A DNA stretch of 53,687 nt from Actinomycetes bacterium (GCA_025463865.1 JAODBH010000218.1:1-53687), one strand, 5' to 3'; positions 38,354-48,094 are shown, numbered from the stretch's first letter. The notes: generated by a model from the sequence alone, not told the origin. Made by a program: numbers and translations.

Positions 38354-40519
38354 ATGGACGCCGGCCCGAGCGAGAAGGAAGCGACGCGCCCCGACACGAG
38401 CGAATCGACGCCGCTGTCCAAGCTCGAGCGGCCGTCGACCGAGTTGGAGCTGCTGCTCGGGTACTCGCTCGACATCCTCACCGTGCTCGAGCTCGACGGT
38501 TCGTGGCGCTACACCAGTCCCGCCGGGACGCTCGCGATGGGCTATCCGCGAGGCTTCGACCCGGTAGGCGGCATCTTCTCGCTGCTGCACGAGGAGGACG
38601 TTCCCGCAGCCCTCGTCGCCTTCCAGGACCTGGTCGACGGCGTCCGCTCCGAGACCGATCCGATCATCCTCCGCGTCCGCACCCCGGACGGCAGCTACCG
38701 GATGCTCGAGACGGTCGGGCGGAGCCTGGCCGACGATCCCGCCATTCGCGGCATCGTCCTCAACTCGCGCGACATCACCGATCAACGCCATGCCGAAGAC
38801 GCGCTCCGACGAGAAGAACGCCGGTTCCGATCGCTGTTGCAACACGCGTCGGACTTCACGGTCGTCTGGGATGCCGACTTCCGCATCACGTACGTGAGCC
38901 CCTCGGTCGTCGAGGCCACCGGCGGGCTGTTCGTCAGTGGCACCGAGGTGCGACTCGCGGAGCTCGTCCATCCCGACGACTACGAGTACGCGGAGCAGGA
39001 CTTCGCCGACCTGCTCGCGTCACCCTCCGGAACCGTTCGACGCATGCAGTTCCGCGTGCAGTTCGCGGAAGGCGGATACCGCTGGCTCGAAGCCGTGGTC
39101 GCGAACCTGCTCGCCGATCCGGACGTGACCGGCGTGGTGGTGAACGCCCGCGACGTCACCGAGCGTTTCGAGCACGAGCAGCGTCTCGGCCATCAGGCTT
39201 CCCACGACCCCCTGACCGGTCTCCCCAACCGGCTCGCATTCGAGACCGCGCTCGCCGAACGCCTGGCCCACGACCGTCGGGGCTGGGTGGGTCTGTGCTT
39301 CATCGACCTGGATCACTTCAAGTACGTGAACGACAGCCTCGGGCACGGAGCCGGCGACGAGCTGCTCCGGATCATCGCCCGGCGGATCCGCAGCGTCGTG
39401 CGCGAAGGCGCATTCGTGGCCCGGTTCGGTGGGGACGAGTTCGTGGTCATGGCCGGCAACGCCGACATGGCCGCGGTGGAGCGGCTCGGCAGCCGCCTGC
39501 TCTCCGCCATCACGGGCCCGACCCGGCTCGGCGAATCCGAGCTCTACGCCTCGGCCAGCATCGGCGTGGCGGTGGCGTCGCCCTACGAAGCCCGTGATGC
39601 CGAATCGATGATTCGAGAAGGCGACACCGCCATGTACGAGGCGAAGGCGCGTGGGCGGGGTCAGATCGTCCGCTTCGACGACGCCCTGCAGGAGAAGGCG
39701 CGCTCCACGCTCCGCCTCGAGACATCGCTGCAGCACGCGATCCGGCGCGGAGAGTTCACGGTCCACTACCAACCGCTCGTCTCCGCGACCGACCGCGGGC
39801 TCGCCGGGCTCGAGGCGCTCGTGCGGTGGAACCATCCGGACCTCGGCTTGACGATGCCCGCCACGTTCCTGCCCGCCGCGGAACGGAGTGGGCTCATCGC
39901 CCAGATCGACCACCAGGTCTTGCGCGCGGTCCTGCGCGACATGCGGAGCAATCCGGGCATGCCGCGGGTCTGGCTCAACCTCTCGGCCCGCGCGCTCTCC
40001 GAATCCCTCTACACGCGTCCGATCATCGCCGCCGCGGTGGAGGCCGGAATCGGCCTCGACCGGTTGGGATTCGAGATCACCGAGACCGCGTTGGCGGACG
40101 ACATGAGCGCGGTGCGGGAGAACCTCACCCGCCTCCGTCAGCAAGGAGCGAAGATCGCGCTGGACGACTACGGAACCGGCTACGCCAGCCTGGTGAACCT
40201 GAAGCAGTTCCCCATCGACGAGCTGAAGATCGATCAGCGGTTCGTCTCCGAGATGCTCACGCAGTCGCTCGACCACGCGATCGTCTCCGGCGTCACCCGG
40301 ATCGGGCACGCGCTCGGTGTGCAGGTCGTCGCCGAGGGGGTCGAGTCCGCCTCCCAGGCCGAAGCCCTGGTCGAGATCGGCGTCGACCTGCTCCAAGGCT
40401 TCTACTACTCACCGCCGGTTCCGGTCGGGGAGCTCGAAGCGCTGCTCTCGGCGTGGCCGATCCTCCCCACTACCTGCTGGACGTCTACCTTGCCCCGCGA
40501 CCTGTCCGACGGGGTCTGA
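38354..40519 (+). CDS. PAS-GGDEF-EAL protein (c-di-GMP turnover)
   Basis: PAS/PAC segments, RFGGDEFVV, GLEALVRWNHP, LDDYGTGYASLVNLKQFPIDELKID; alternative GTG start at 38324. Confidence 0.93.
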   Translation: MDAGPSEKEATRPDTSESTPLSKLERPSTELELLLGYSLDILTVLELDGSWRYTSPAGTLAMGYPRGFDPVGGIFSLLHEEDVPAALVAFQDLVDGVRSETDPIILRVRTPDGSYRMLETVGRSLADDPAIRGIVLNSRDITDQRHAEDALRREERRFRSLLQHASDFTVVWDADFRITYVSPSVVEATGGLFVSGTEVRLAELVHPDDYEYAEQDFADLLASPSGTVRRMQFRVQFAEGGYRWLEAVVANLLADPDVTGVVVNARDVTERFEHEQRLGHQASHDPLTGLPNRLAFETALAERLAHDRRGWVGLCFIDLDHFKYVNDSLGHGAGDELLRIIARRIRSVVREGAFVARFGGDEFVVMAGNADMAAVERLGSRLLSAITGPTRLGESELYASASIGVAVASPYEARDAESMIREGDTAMYEAKARGRGQIVRFDDALQEKARSTLRLETSLQHAIRRGEFTVHYQPLVSATDRGLAGLEALVRWNHPDLGLTMPATFLPAAERSGLIAQIDHQVLRAVLRDMRSNPGMPRVWLNLSARALSESLYTRPIIAAAVEAGIGLDRLGFEITETALADDMSAVRENLTRLRQQGAKIALDDYGTGYASLVNLKQFPIDELKIDQRFVSEMLTQSLDHAIVSGVTRIGHALGVQVVAEGVESASQAEALVEIGVDLLQGFYYSPPVPVGELEALLSAWPILPTTCWTSTLPRDLSDGV

Positions 40520-40553
40520 CCCGCTCTCGACGCACCCTCCGATTTGCCGTCTG

Positions 40554-40595
40554 GACGTCGAGCCGGTCCGTGCGGATAAGGTGAACCTCACCAAA
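40554..40595 (+). promoter_or_regulatory. Promoter TTGCCG-17-TAAGGT overlapped by a DtxR/IdeR-like palindrome
   Basis: TTGCCG 40554-40559, TAAGGT 40577-40582; TAAGGTGAACCTCACCAAA at 40577-40595 with GGTGA-N3-TCACC core. Confidence 0.55.
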
Positions 40596-40609
40596 GTCGA
40601 GGGGGTCAC

Positions 40610-41461
40610 GTGAGCAGTTGGGAAATCGTCCTACTGGGAGCCATCGCCGGCTTCACGATCTATCTCGGGCTTCCGGTCGGCCGACTGCAGAACGTCTCCG
40701 GCGCGGTGCGGGCCGGTCTCAACGCCGTGGCGGTCGGGATCCTGATCTTCCTGCTCTGGGACGTGTTGTCGGCCGGGATCGACCCGGTCGAGACGTCGCT
40801 CCTCGACGCCCGCAACCACGGCGGCTCCTGGCTCCGGTTCGCGGGCTTCGCCGCGCTCCTCACCGTGTGCGTCGCGATCGGGCTGATGACCCTTGTCCAC
40901 TACGACATGTGGCTCCGACGGCGTCGGGCCGCAGGGGTCGACGGCCCCGGAGCCGCGTCCACCGCGACGCTGCGGTCCCACGCCGGTCCGATCGCGCGTC
41001 TCAGCGAACCAAAGCGGCTCGCGTTGTTCATCGCGCTGGGCATCGGGTTCCACAACTTCTCCGAGGGACTCGCGATCGGGCAGTCGGCGGCGAGCGGAGA
41101 GATCAGCTTGGCGCTGCTGCTCATCATCGGCTTCGGTCTCCACAACGCGACCGAAGGCTTCGGGATCGTCGCCCCGCTCGCGGCGGAGAACGAGCGACCT
41201 TCGTGGGCGTTCCTCGGCGTCATGGGGCTCATCGGTGGAGGCCCCACGTTCCTCGGCACGATCGTCGGCCAGGCGTGGGTGAACGAGTGGCTCTTCACCG
41301 CCTTCCTCGGTCTGGCCGCGGGGTCGATCCTCTACGTGGTCATCGAGCTGCTCGCCGTCGGGCGAAAGCTGGGCTACGTGGAGATCGCGACGTGGTGCAT
41401 CCTGCTCGGGCTGTTCCTCGGCTTCGCCACGGACATGGTCCTGGTCGCAGCGGGCACCTGA
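40610..41461 (+). CDS. ZIP family metal transporter
   Basis: ALGIGFHNFSEGLAIGQSAASGEISLALLLIIGFGLHNATEGFGI (ZIP TM4-TM5 HNxxEG motifs). Confidence 0.92.
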   Translation: MSSWEIVLLGAIAGFTIYLGLPVGRLQNVSGAVRAGLNAVAVGILIFLLWDVLSAGIDPVETSLLDARNHGGSWLRFAGFAALLTVCVAIGLMTLVHYDMWLRRRRAAGVDGPGAASTATLRSHAGPIARLSEPKRLALFIALGIGFHNFSEGLAIGQSAASGEISLALLLIIGFGLHNATEGFGIVAPLAAENERPSWAFLGVMGLIGGGPTFLGTIVGQAWVNEWLFTAFLGLAAGSILYVVIELLAVGRKLGYVEIATWCILLGLFLGFATDMVLVAAGT

Positions 41462-41488
41462 GTCCGGACCCGTCAGGCGCAACCCGGA

Positions 41489-41734
41489 TCAGGCCGCGCC
41501 GCCCGCCCGTTCCTCGCCGATGGCGTCGGTGTGGGCGGCGCGCCACCACAGGTCCGGCCACACCTCGGCCGGGTGGAAGCCGGCCCGGGTCGCGTAACGG
41601 TCCGCCTGGGCCCAGGTCCAGCCCCACGCTCGGGCGGTAGCGATCTCGGAGCCGCCGCACCGCAGCCGTCGGGCGAGGGAGCTCACGTTCGGGTGCCCGA
41701 GGAGCGCCTCGAGCGGGTCGATCGGGAACGTCAC
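41489..41734 (-). CDS. Small hypothetical protein, HTH-like
   Basis: VTFPIDPLEALLGHPNVSSLARRLRCGGSEIATARAWGWTWAQADRYATRAGFHPAEVWPDLW. Confidence 0.55.
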   Translation of the reverse strand: MTFPIDPLEALLGHPNVSSLARRLRCGGSEIATARAWGWTWAQADRYATRAGFHPAEVWPDLWWRAAHTDAIGEERAGGAA

Positions 41735-41953
41735 TCGCGCTCCTTCTCCGGTGGTGTCCGCGCGCCGCGGTGTACATCCCCTTTCTCGCATCGCCACATG
41801 AACACCGTGTCGCCGGCTCGTAGCGATTGCATTGCCATTCGCCGTACCCACGACGGCCGAACCGCGCCAGAGCGCCGTTTACCTGCTGTTTCCTTGACCG
41901 CGCGGCGGCCCCCTTGAAGGCTTCCCCCGACAATCACGGAGGAGCCGACCCCC

Positions 41954-42151
41954 TTGGGCCGCTGCAAGGTCTACGAGATCGAAGGACCCGATCCCGGCGA
42001 GACCGCGGGTGCTGTGCGCTGCCTCAGGGACGCCACCGCGACGATCGAGGTCGGCGACAAGAAGTACCCCATCTGCAAGAAGCACCAGGCCACACGCTGG
42101 CGACTCTTCAAGAAGAAGGGCTGGCTGTACGCGGTCGAATCCAAGGCTTGA
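41954..42151 (+). CDS. Small basic protein (65 aa) with C/C/CxxH potential metal site
   Basis: TTG start preceded by GGAGGAG; GRCKVYEIEGPDPG...VRCLRD...YPICKKHQATRWRLFKKKGWLYAV. Confidence 0.65.
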   Translation: MGRCKVYEIEGPDPGETAGAVRCLRDATATIEVGDKKYPICKKHQATRWRLFKKKGWLYAVESKA

Positions 42152-42198
42152 GCGTCGAGGGCGCGTAGCCTCGGGACTTCTTCGAGGGGGTTCGATCC

Positions 42199-42744
42199 AT
42201 GACGGAGTCGGCGGCTGGTTGGCACGCGGATCCCAGCAGGCGGCACGAACACCGCTACTGGGACGGCGAACAGTGGACGGACGACGTCGCCGACGCGGGT
42301 GTGCAGTCCAAGGATCCCGTGCAGTTCACCCCGCCGACCGACCCGTCGCACATGCCGACCGAAGCGGTTGCGCCCGTGGTCGCAGCGGCTCCGTACCCGC
42401 CCGGATCAGGCGCGCCGACGACCGTCGGCCCGACCGTGGCCCGCCGGCAGTACGCGCCGGTGCCACCGCCGCGGGATCGGTTCCCGCTCTGGGCGATGAT
42501 CGTCATCCCGCTCCTGGTGCTCGCGCTGATCATCGTGGGCATCGTGATCTTCGCGACCTCGAGCGACGATCCGAAGCCGACGAGCACGACGACCACGAGC
42601 ACCACCGCGAGCACGACGACAACGCTGCCGTCGACCACGACGACCCGGCCCATCACGACAACCACCGCTCCGCCGACGACCACGGCCCCGCCGACGACCA
42701 CGGCACCGACCACGACGACAGCCGGCACCACCACGACCACCTGA
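42199..42744 (+). CDS. DUF2510-type protein with TM segment and Thr-rich tail
   Basis: AAGWHADPSRRHEHRYWDGEQWTDDV; one TM; TTTTSTTASTTTTLPSTTTT tail. Confidence 0.82.
   Translation: MTESAAGWHADPSRRHEHRYWDGEQWTDDVADAGVQSKDPVQFTPPTDPSHMPTEAVAPVVAAAPYPPGSGAPTTVGPTVARRQYAPVPPPRDRFPLWAMIVIPLLVLALIIVGIVIFATSSDDPKPTSTTTTSTTASTTTTLPSTTTTRPITTTTAPPTTTAPPTTTAPTTTTAGTTTTT
42584..42741 (+). repeat. Low-complexity Thr/Pro codon repeat inside the DUF2510 CDS
   Basis: Repeated ACGAC/ACCAC units encoding poly-Thr. Confidence 0.85.
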
Positions 42745-42746
42745 TC

Positions 42747-42762
42747 CGGACCGTCAGGTCCG
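42747..42762 (+). terminator. Hairpin directly after the DUF2510 stop codon
   Basis: CGGACC-GTCA-GGTCCG. Confidence 0.4.
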
Positions 42763-42778
42763 ACGGAGGCGAGGACCC

Positions 42779-43333
42779 ATGTCCCGGGAAGCCCTGCTCG
42801 TCATGGACCTGCAGCACGGCATCGTCGAGCGCTTCGGCGACGACGCCGGATCGGTGCTCGGAACGCTCGTCGACGCGATCGCCGCCGCCCGGGCCGCCGC
42901 ACTCCCCGTCGTCTACGTCCGGGTCGCGTTCCGTGACGGCGCGCCGGAGGTGAGCCCGAGGAACACCGTCTTCTCGCGGATGGCGTCGGCGATGAGCGAG
43001 ACGGATCCGAAGACCCGGATCCACGCCGCGTTGGCGCCCCAGCCCCACGACGTCGTCGTGACCAAGCGCCGCGTGAGCGCGTTCACGGGCAGCGATCTCG
43101 ACGTCGTCCTGCGTTCGCTCGGCGTCGACTCGCTCGTGCTCACGGGCATCGCCACGAGCGGCGTGGTGCTGTCCACGCTGCGTCAGGCCGCGGATCTCGA
43201 CTTTCAGCTCACCGTGTTGGAGGACGGCTGCATGGATGCCGACCCCGAGGTCCATCGTGTGTTGATGGAGAAGGTGTTCCCGCGGCAGGCGTCGGTGATG
43301 TCCGCCACCGACTGGATCGACGCCCGGTCGTAG
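42779..43333 (+). CDS. Isochorismatase-family cysteine hydrolase
   Basis: ALLVMDLQHGIVERF, VTKRRVSAFTGSDLDVVLRSLGVDSLVLTGIATSGVVLSTLRQAADLDFQLTVLEDGCMD. Confidence 0.87.
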   Translation: MSREALLVMDLQHGIVERFGDDAGSVLGTLVDAIAAARAAALPVVYVRVAFRDGAPEVSPRNTVFSRMASAMSETDPKTRIHAALAPQPHDVVVTKRRVSAFTGSDLDVVLRSLGVDSLVLTGIATSGVVLSTLRQAADLDFQLTVLEDGCMDADPEVHRVLMEKVFPRQASVMSATDWIDARS

Positions 43334-43360
43334 CGCCCGCACGAACGACCGGCCCGGCCC

Positions 43361-45805
43361 TCACTCGCTGCGCAGCAGTCGGGCGACGGGTGTGCGGGCG
43401 GCGAGCACGCCAGGACCGAGAGCCACGAGGTTCGCGACGACGAGCGTTGCCGCCGCCACCAGGATCAGCGGCAGGATGGGCGTCGTCACGTGCGGGACGA
43501 CACCGACCTGATTCGCAACCGCGATCCAGGCCAGGCGCCCGGCGACCGTACCGATGAGCGTGGCGAACACGAGCGCCATGAGGGCGATCGTGGTCGCCTG
43601 CCACGTGACGACGACGAAGATCTCCCGGCGTACGAGACCCATCGCCTTGAGCACGGCGAAGTCGTTGCGGCGGGCCCGGAGCGAGATGAGCAGCACGTTC
43701 GTGAGCACGACCAGGGCCAGCGCGGCCAGGATCCCGGCGAGGGCGACGGGTACGTTTCGGACGTAGGTGAGTCCCACGACGTCGGTGGGTCGTTGCGGCT
43801 GGCGGTGCTGCAACCAGTCACCCTGGGCGAAGAGGTCGTGGTAGGGCTGCAGCACCGCGTCGAGCTGGGTGCCACTGCGGGGTGATCCGCTCGTCTTGAC
43901 CAAGAGGTCGAAGTCGTTCGGGTCGTAGTTCGCAGCGTGGATTCGCAGCGCGGCCTGGGTGACGAGAGCGCCCGACCCCAACTCGGTGCTGTCGGTACCG
44001 CTGTAGTTGGACAGCGCGGGGAAGGCGGGCACACCGACGACGCGCATGCGGGTCGCGCCGCCTCGCGGGCGCGCAACCCGCACCACGTCACCGACGCGAC
44101 GATGCAGGAGGCGGAGGGTTCGACGCCCGAGCGCGATCTCACCCGTCGTTGCGGGATCCCTTCCGGTGACCACGACCGGCGCCAGACCGCCCCGCAGCGA
44201 CGCCACCCCGATCGCCGGCACGGCGTGGCCATCGACGAGGAGGCTCGCGTAGCGGAGTCGCGCCACGCCCCCCAGCGCCGCGTGCGTGGTCAGGCCGTGT
44301 TCGAGCTGATCGATGTCGGCCTGTGTGGCCTGATCGCCCTTCGAGACGCTGATCACGGCATCCCAGTTCCAGCCGTACCGGGCGGGAGTGGTGAGCAGGC
44401 CGTCGAGGTTCGCGCCGAACACGAGCGCGCCGATGAGCGCGGCCAACCCGAGCGACATCCCGGCCAGCATCGTCCGTGCCGGAACCGCACGGCCGCGCCC
44501 CGAATCGGTGGCCGCTCCGATCCCGAGTGTCGGGATGAATCCCACTCCGAGCGATCGCAGCACCCGCATGGTCCATGCGGGTGGCGAAGCCGGCTGCTCC
44601 CGCGCGAGCGCGGATCGCACCGCTCGGTACACGCCGGTTGCCGCCAGGAGAACGATCGAGACCAGGACGGCGGTGGCCCCGATGAGGAGGCCGAGCACGT
44701 CGACAACGGTCCCCGGATGCGGTTCTGCGATCCGGGCCGGTCCGATCGGGAATCTCCCCGAGCACGCGATCGCGACCGGCACACTGACGGCCGCCACGAT
44801 GGCGGCGAAGGTGACGACGACCAACATCTCGGACCCGAACAGCTGTCCCTGCTCCATGCCCATCGCGCGCAACGCCGGGAAGTCGGGCGTCCGCGCTCGG
44901 GACCGGCGGACGACGGCTTGGGATGCCGCAATCAACGCCGTCAGTCCGAGCACGACCGCGAAGAGCGCCAGCGCGATCGTGCCCGGGCTCGTCGCCCGGT
45001 GCACCGTCGCCGAGATCTGGCCCACCGTCTGGTATTCGATGCCCTCGTGGGGCAACTGCCGGGCGACGGCGGCACGCAGGGCGGGCAGGTCCTCGACGCC
45101 GTGTCGGAGCCGTACGAAGAGTCCGAAGTAGAGCAACGCGTTCCGGTAGCGTCGGTCGAACGCCTCACTCGGGATGATCCGGGCGGGATTGCTGCCGTCG
45201 GCCGCGACGATGTCGCTGTCGATGCGCCCGATGCCCCGGACCCGCATCCGTATCGGCTGCTCCAACTCGGGGTTGCCGGCCTCGGTGAGCCGACCGGGGT
45301 GGACCACGAGCACGCTGCCAATCCGGAGATGGCGTTGGCGCGCCAGCGCGGGGCTCACGAGCACGCCGTGAAGGTCATCGGGATCAGGGAGCGAACCGGC
45401 CAGCATCTTCGGCCTCGCCAGCGTTCGCAGCGCGTGCCCGTCCCGCAGTGCCAGGACCTCGATGTTGTTGGCGCTCGCCATGTCGACGTGACCGGGTCGA
45501 TCCTCGATCAGGGCGAGCAGGCCGTCGATTCGGCCGACGTCTACCACTTGGGGCAGACGGGCCACCGTCGCCGTCGTGAGCTTGCTCTGGGATCCCAGGT
45601 CCGGGTTGACGAGGACCGTTGCGGCCTGGGACGAGTCCAGGAACCGGGAGAACGCGCTCGCATTCCGGCGGGCGCCGATTGCGGTCGCGACCACGACCCC
45701 GGCGACCAGGCCTGCGAGCACCCCGCCGACGACGAGGAACCGGAGGCTGCGTCGAATCTCGGTTCGGGCGCGGAACCCCACCGCCCGTACATCCGCTCGG
45801 CTCAT
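43361..45805 (-). CDS. FtsX-like ABC transporter permease
   Basis: About 815 aa; TM-rich segments at both ends, two FtsX-like segments (LRAMGMEQGQLFGSEM, LKAMGLVRREIFVVVTWQAT). Confidence 0.85.
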   Translation of the reverse strand: MSRADVRAVGFRARTEIRRSLRFLVVGGVLAGLVAGVVVATAIGARRNASAFSRFLDSSQAATVLVNPDLGSQSKLTTATVARLPQVVDVGRIDGLLALIEDRPGHVDMASANNIEVLALRDGHALRTLARPKMLAGSLPDPDDLHGVLVSPALARQRHLRIGSVLVVHPGRLTEAGNPELEQPIRMRVRGIGRIDSDIVAADGSNPARIIPSEAFDRRYRNALLYFGLFVRLRHGVEDLPALRAAVARQLPHEGIEYQTVGQISATVHRATSPGTIALALFAVVLGLTALIAASQAVVRRSRARTPDFPALRAMGMEQGQLFGSEMLVVVTFAAIVAAVSVPVAIACSGRFPIGPARIAEPHPGTVVDVLGLLIGATAVLVSIVLLAATGVYRAVRSALAREQPASPPAWTMRVLRSLGVGFIPTLGIGAATDSGRGRAVPARTMLAGMSLGLAALIGALVFGANLDGLLTTPARYGWNWDAVISVSKGDQATQADIDQLEHGLTTHAALGGVARLRYASLLVDGHAVPAIGVASLRGGLAPVVVTGRDPATTGEIALGRRTLRLLHRRVGDVVRVARPRGGATRMRVVGVPAFPALSNYSGTDSTELGSGALVTQAALRIHAANYDPNDFDLLVKTSGSPRSGTQLDAVLQPYHDLFAQGDWLQHRQPQRPTDVVGLTYVRNVPVALAGILAALALVVLTNVLLISLRARRNDFAVLKAMGLVRREIFVVVTWQATTIALMALVFATLIGTVAGRLAWIAVANQVGVVPHVTTPILPLILVAAATLVVANLVALGPGVLAARTPVARLLRSE

Positions 45806-45902
45806 TGCCGTGCATCCGAGCACCTCGCGCACCCGTCCACCAAGGGCGCCATCCGGCCTTCCGTGGTGGTGCTGGCACGCCCTCCGAGCCCGGCGGAGCT
45901 CG

Positions 45903-45923
45903 CGGACGACACCGTGTCGTCCG
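45903..45923. promoter_or_regulatory. 21-bp perfect palindrome upstream of the permease gene
   Basis: CGGACGACAC-C-GTGTCGTCCG (10-bp arms, 1-nt centre). Confidence 0.6.
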
Positions 45924-45941
45924 GTTGCTCGTCTGCGCCGG

Positions 45942-45964
45942 GGTCAGGTCCCCCCGGACCGACC
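45942..45964 (-). terminator. Hairpin downstream of NTF2/SnoaL-like gene
   Basis: GGTC(a)GGTCC-CCCC-GGACCGACC, starts 2 nt past the stop at 45967. Confidence 0.5.
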
Positions 45965-45966
45965 GG

Positions 45967-46356
45967 TCAACCCGGCTGGCGGAGCGCGGAGAGCATTGCG
46001 GCGCTGTCGATGTAGAACTCGGCCGCGACCACCTTGCCGTCGCTCAACGTCCACACGTGGGTCTCCGCGACGTCGAACGGCACCTGCGTCGCGATCACGT
46101 TGCCGGCGGTGCGGCCGTACTGCACGACCCGGTCGCCGGCCGCGTAGATCTCGATCGGCGTGACCGTCGACTGGATCGTGCTGGCAAGGGTGATCGCGAA
46201 CGTCGCGATCCCGCCAGGACCCTCGTACCGACCGCCCCACGGCAGCGCTTCGTCCTGGGTGATGACGCAGGCGGGATCGCACAGGTCGATGACCCGCTCG
46301 AGGTTCTTCGCGTCGAATGCGGCGTAGATCTCCTGGATGACCCCGAGATTGGACAT
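45967..46356 (-). CDS. NTF2/SnoaL-like protein
   Basis: [47 protein letters not shown]...[18 protein letters not shown]. Confidence 0.82.
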   Translation of the reverse strand: MSNLGVIQEIYAAFDAKNLERVIDLCDPACVITQDEALPWGGRYEGPGGIATFAITLASTIQSTVTPIEIYAAGDRVVQYGRTAGNVIATQVPFDVAETHVWTLSDGKVVAAEFYIDSAAMLSALRQPG

Positions 46357-46363
46357 GGCTCCT

Positions 46364-46714
46364 TCAGGGATGGGTGAGCACATTGACGACCCGGCCCGAC
46401 GGGTCTCGGAGCATGAACCGGCGAACACCCCAGGGCTCGTCCCGCAGCTCGTAGACGATCTCCTGGCCGCGATCGACGGCGCGCGCGTGCACCGCGTCGA
46501 CGTCGTCGACCTCGATCGAGACGAACGGGTCGCGGCCTCGCTCCGCGTCGGGCTCGAACACGCTGAGCTGCGCCCCGTGGTTCTGGGGCGAGGCCAGGGT
46601 GACGATCCAACCCAGGTCCATCGCGACGTCGAAGTCGAACACGTCGACGTAGAAGTCGCGGGTCTCGACGGGGTTGGCGACGAACAGATTCGGGACCACC
46701 CTGCGCACGGCCAC
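46364..46714 (-). CDS. VOC/glyoxalase-family protein
   Basis: [39 protein letters not shown]...[22 protein letters not shown] start supported by TACCCT 6 nt upstream. Confidence 0.85.
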   Translation of the reverse strand: MAVRRVVPNLFVANPVETRDFYVDVFDFDVAMDLGWIVTLASPQNHGAQLSVFEPDAERGRDPFVSIEVDDVDAVHARAVDRGQEIVYELRDEPWGVRRFMLRDPSGRVVNVLTHP

Positions 46715-46736
46715 GGGTGCAGGGTAACGAAGGCGC

Positions 46737-46766
46737 CCGCGGTCCGGCGCCCCGTGCCGACCGCGG
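46737..46766. promoter_or_regulatory. Bulged palindrome between divergent VOC and P450 promoters
   Basis: CCGCGGT(c)CGGC-GCCCCGT-GCCGACCGCGG, 11 bp with one bulge. Confidence 0.5.
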
Positions 46767-46849
46767 TACGAATCGGGTACCTTCCGGGACCAAGTCGTCC
46801 GGCCGAGCGCCGGCGACCGGCTCGAAACCGACGGGGGAGGGTTCGAGGC

Positions 46850-48094
46850 GTGACGGCACCCGCGACGCTCGACGGCATCGACCTCACCGATCTCGACAAC
46901 TTCGCGCGGGGATTCCCGCACGACGTCTTCGCGGTCCATCGTCGGGAGGCGCCGGTCTTCTGGCACGAACCCACGCCGCACACGCCTGACGGTGAAGGGT
47001 TCTGGTCCGTCGCAACGTACGCCGAGACGCTGCGCGTGTTGAGCGACCCGGAGACGTATTCGTCCGAGCGCGGCGGGAGCCGCACGGGTGGCGGCACGCT
47101 CCTCCAGGACCTTGCCATGGCCGGCTTCGTCCTCACGATGATGGATGATCCCCGCCACAACCGGATCCGCCGCCTGGTGAGCACCGGGCTCACTCCGCGT
47201 CGGGTCGCGGCGTTCGAGGACGACCTGCGGCGTCGCACCCGAGCCCTGATCTCGGGGGTCGAGGACGCGACCCCGTTCGACTTCGTCGGCCAGGTCGCGT
47301 CGGAGCTGCCGATCCAGGTCATCTGCTCGCTCCTCGGTGTACCGGACGACGACCGGCACCAGCTGAAGGGCGTGATGGACGCGGCGTTCGACGTACGGGA
47401 GGGCGACGCCGGCGGCGCGCTGGCCGAGCCTGGGCGGATGGCGCGTGCCCGCACGTACGCCGAAGCACTGATCGCCGAGAAGCGGGCCCGACCGACCGAC
47501 GACATGCTCTCGGTGGTGGTGCACGCCACCCTCGACGACACCGAACCGCCACAACTTTCCGACGTCGAGGTGTTCTCCTTCTTCTTCCTCCTCTTCTCGG
47601 CCGGGTCCGACACCACCCGCAACGCGACGTCGGCCGGACTGCTCGCGCTGATCGAACGCCCGGAGATGCTCGACGCGTTGCGGGTCGATCCGACGTTGAT
47701 CCCCACCGCCGTCGAGGAGATCCTCCGGTGGAGCGCGCCATCGCCGTCGAAGCGTCGGACCGCCACCAGGCTCACCGAGCTCGGTGGTCACACCGTCGAG
47801 GCCGGTGACAAGGTCTTCTTCTGGGAGTCATCCGCGAATCGCGACGAGCTCGTGTTCGACGCACCGATGACCTTCGACATCCGTCGCAACCCGAATCCGC
47901 ATCTCTCGTTCGGGCATGGCGTGCACTACTGCCTGGGCGCGAACCTCGCCCGGCTGGAGCTGCGGGTCATGTTCGAGGAGCTGCTGGGCACGTTCGCCCG
48001 CTACGAGGTCGTCGAGCCGGCGGAGTGGACCCGCAGCAACCGTCACACCGGGATCCGACGCCTCTGTCTCGAGCTCGACCGATCACCCCGCTGA
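46850..48094 (+). CDS. Cytochrome P450
   Basis: [25 protein letters not shown]-helix, EEILRW, heme loop [20 protein letters not shown]. Confidence 0.95.
   Translation: MTAPATLDGIDLTDLDNFARGFPHDVFAVHRREAPVFWHEPTPHTPDGEGFWSVATYAETLRVLSDPETYSSERGGSRTGGGTLLQDLAMAGFVLTMMDDPRHNRIRRLVSTGLTPRRVAAFEDDLRRRTRALISGVEDATPFDFVGQVASELPIQVICSLLGVPDDDRHQLKGVMDAAFDVREGDAGGALAEPGRMARARTYAEALIAEKRARPTDDMLSVVVHATLDDTEPPQLSDVEVFSFFFLLFSAGSDTTRNATSAGLLALIERPEMLDALRVDPTLIPTAVEEILRWSAPSPSKRRTATRLTELGGHTVEAGDKVFFWESSANRDELVFDAPMTFDIRRNPNPHLSFGHGVHYCLGANLARLELRVMFEELLGTFARYEVVEPAEWTRSNRHTGIRRLCLELDRSPR

Noticed and set aside
42584-42741. Repetitive ACGACNACC units considered as CRISPR-like or minisatellite array
   Set aside because: Irregular short units in frame encoding a Thr-rich tail; no spacer/repeat structure.
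43937-46015. 692-aa plus-strand ORF
   Set aside because: Antisense to the FtsX-like permease; low-complexity shadow ORF.
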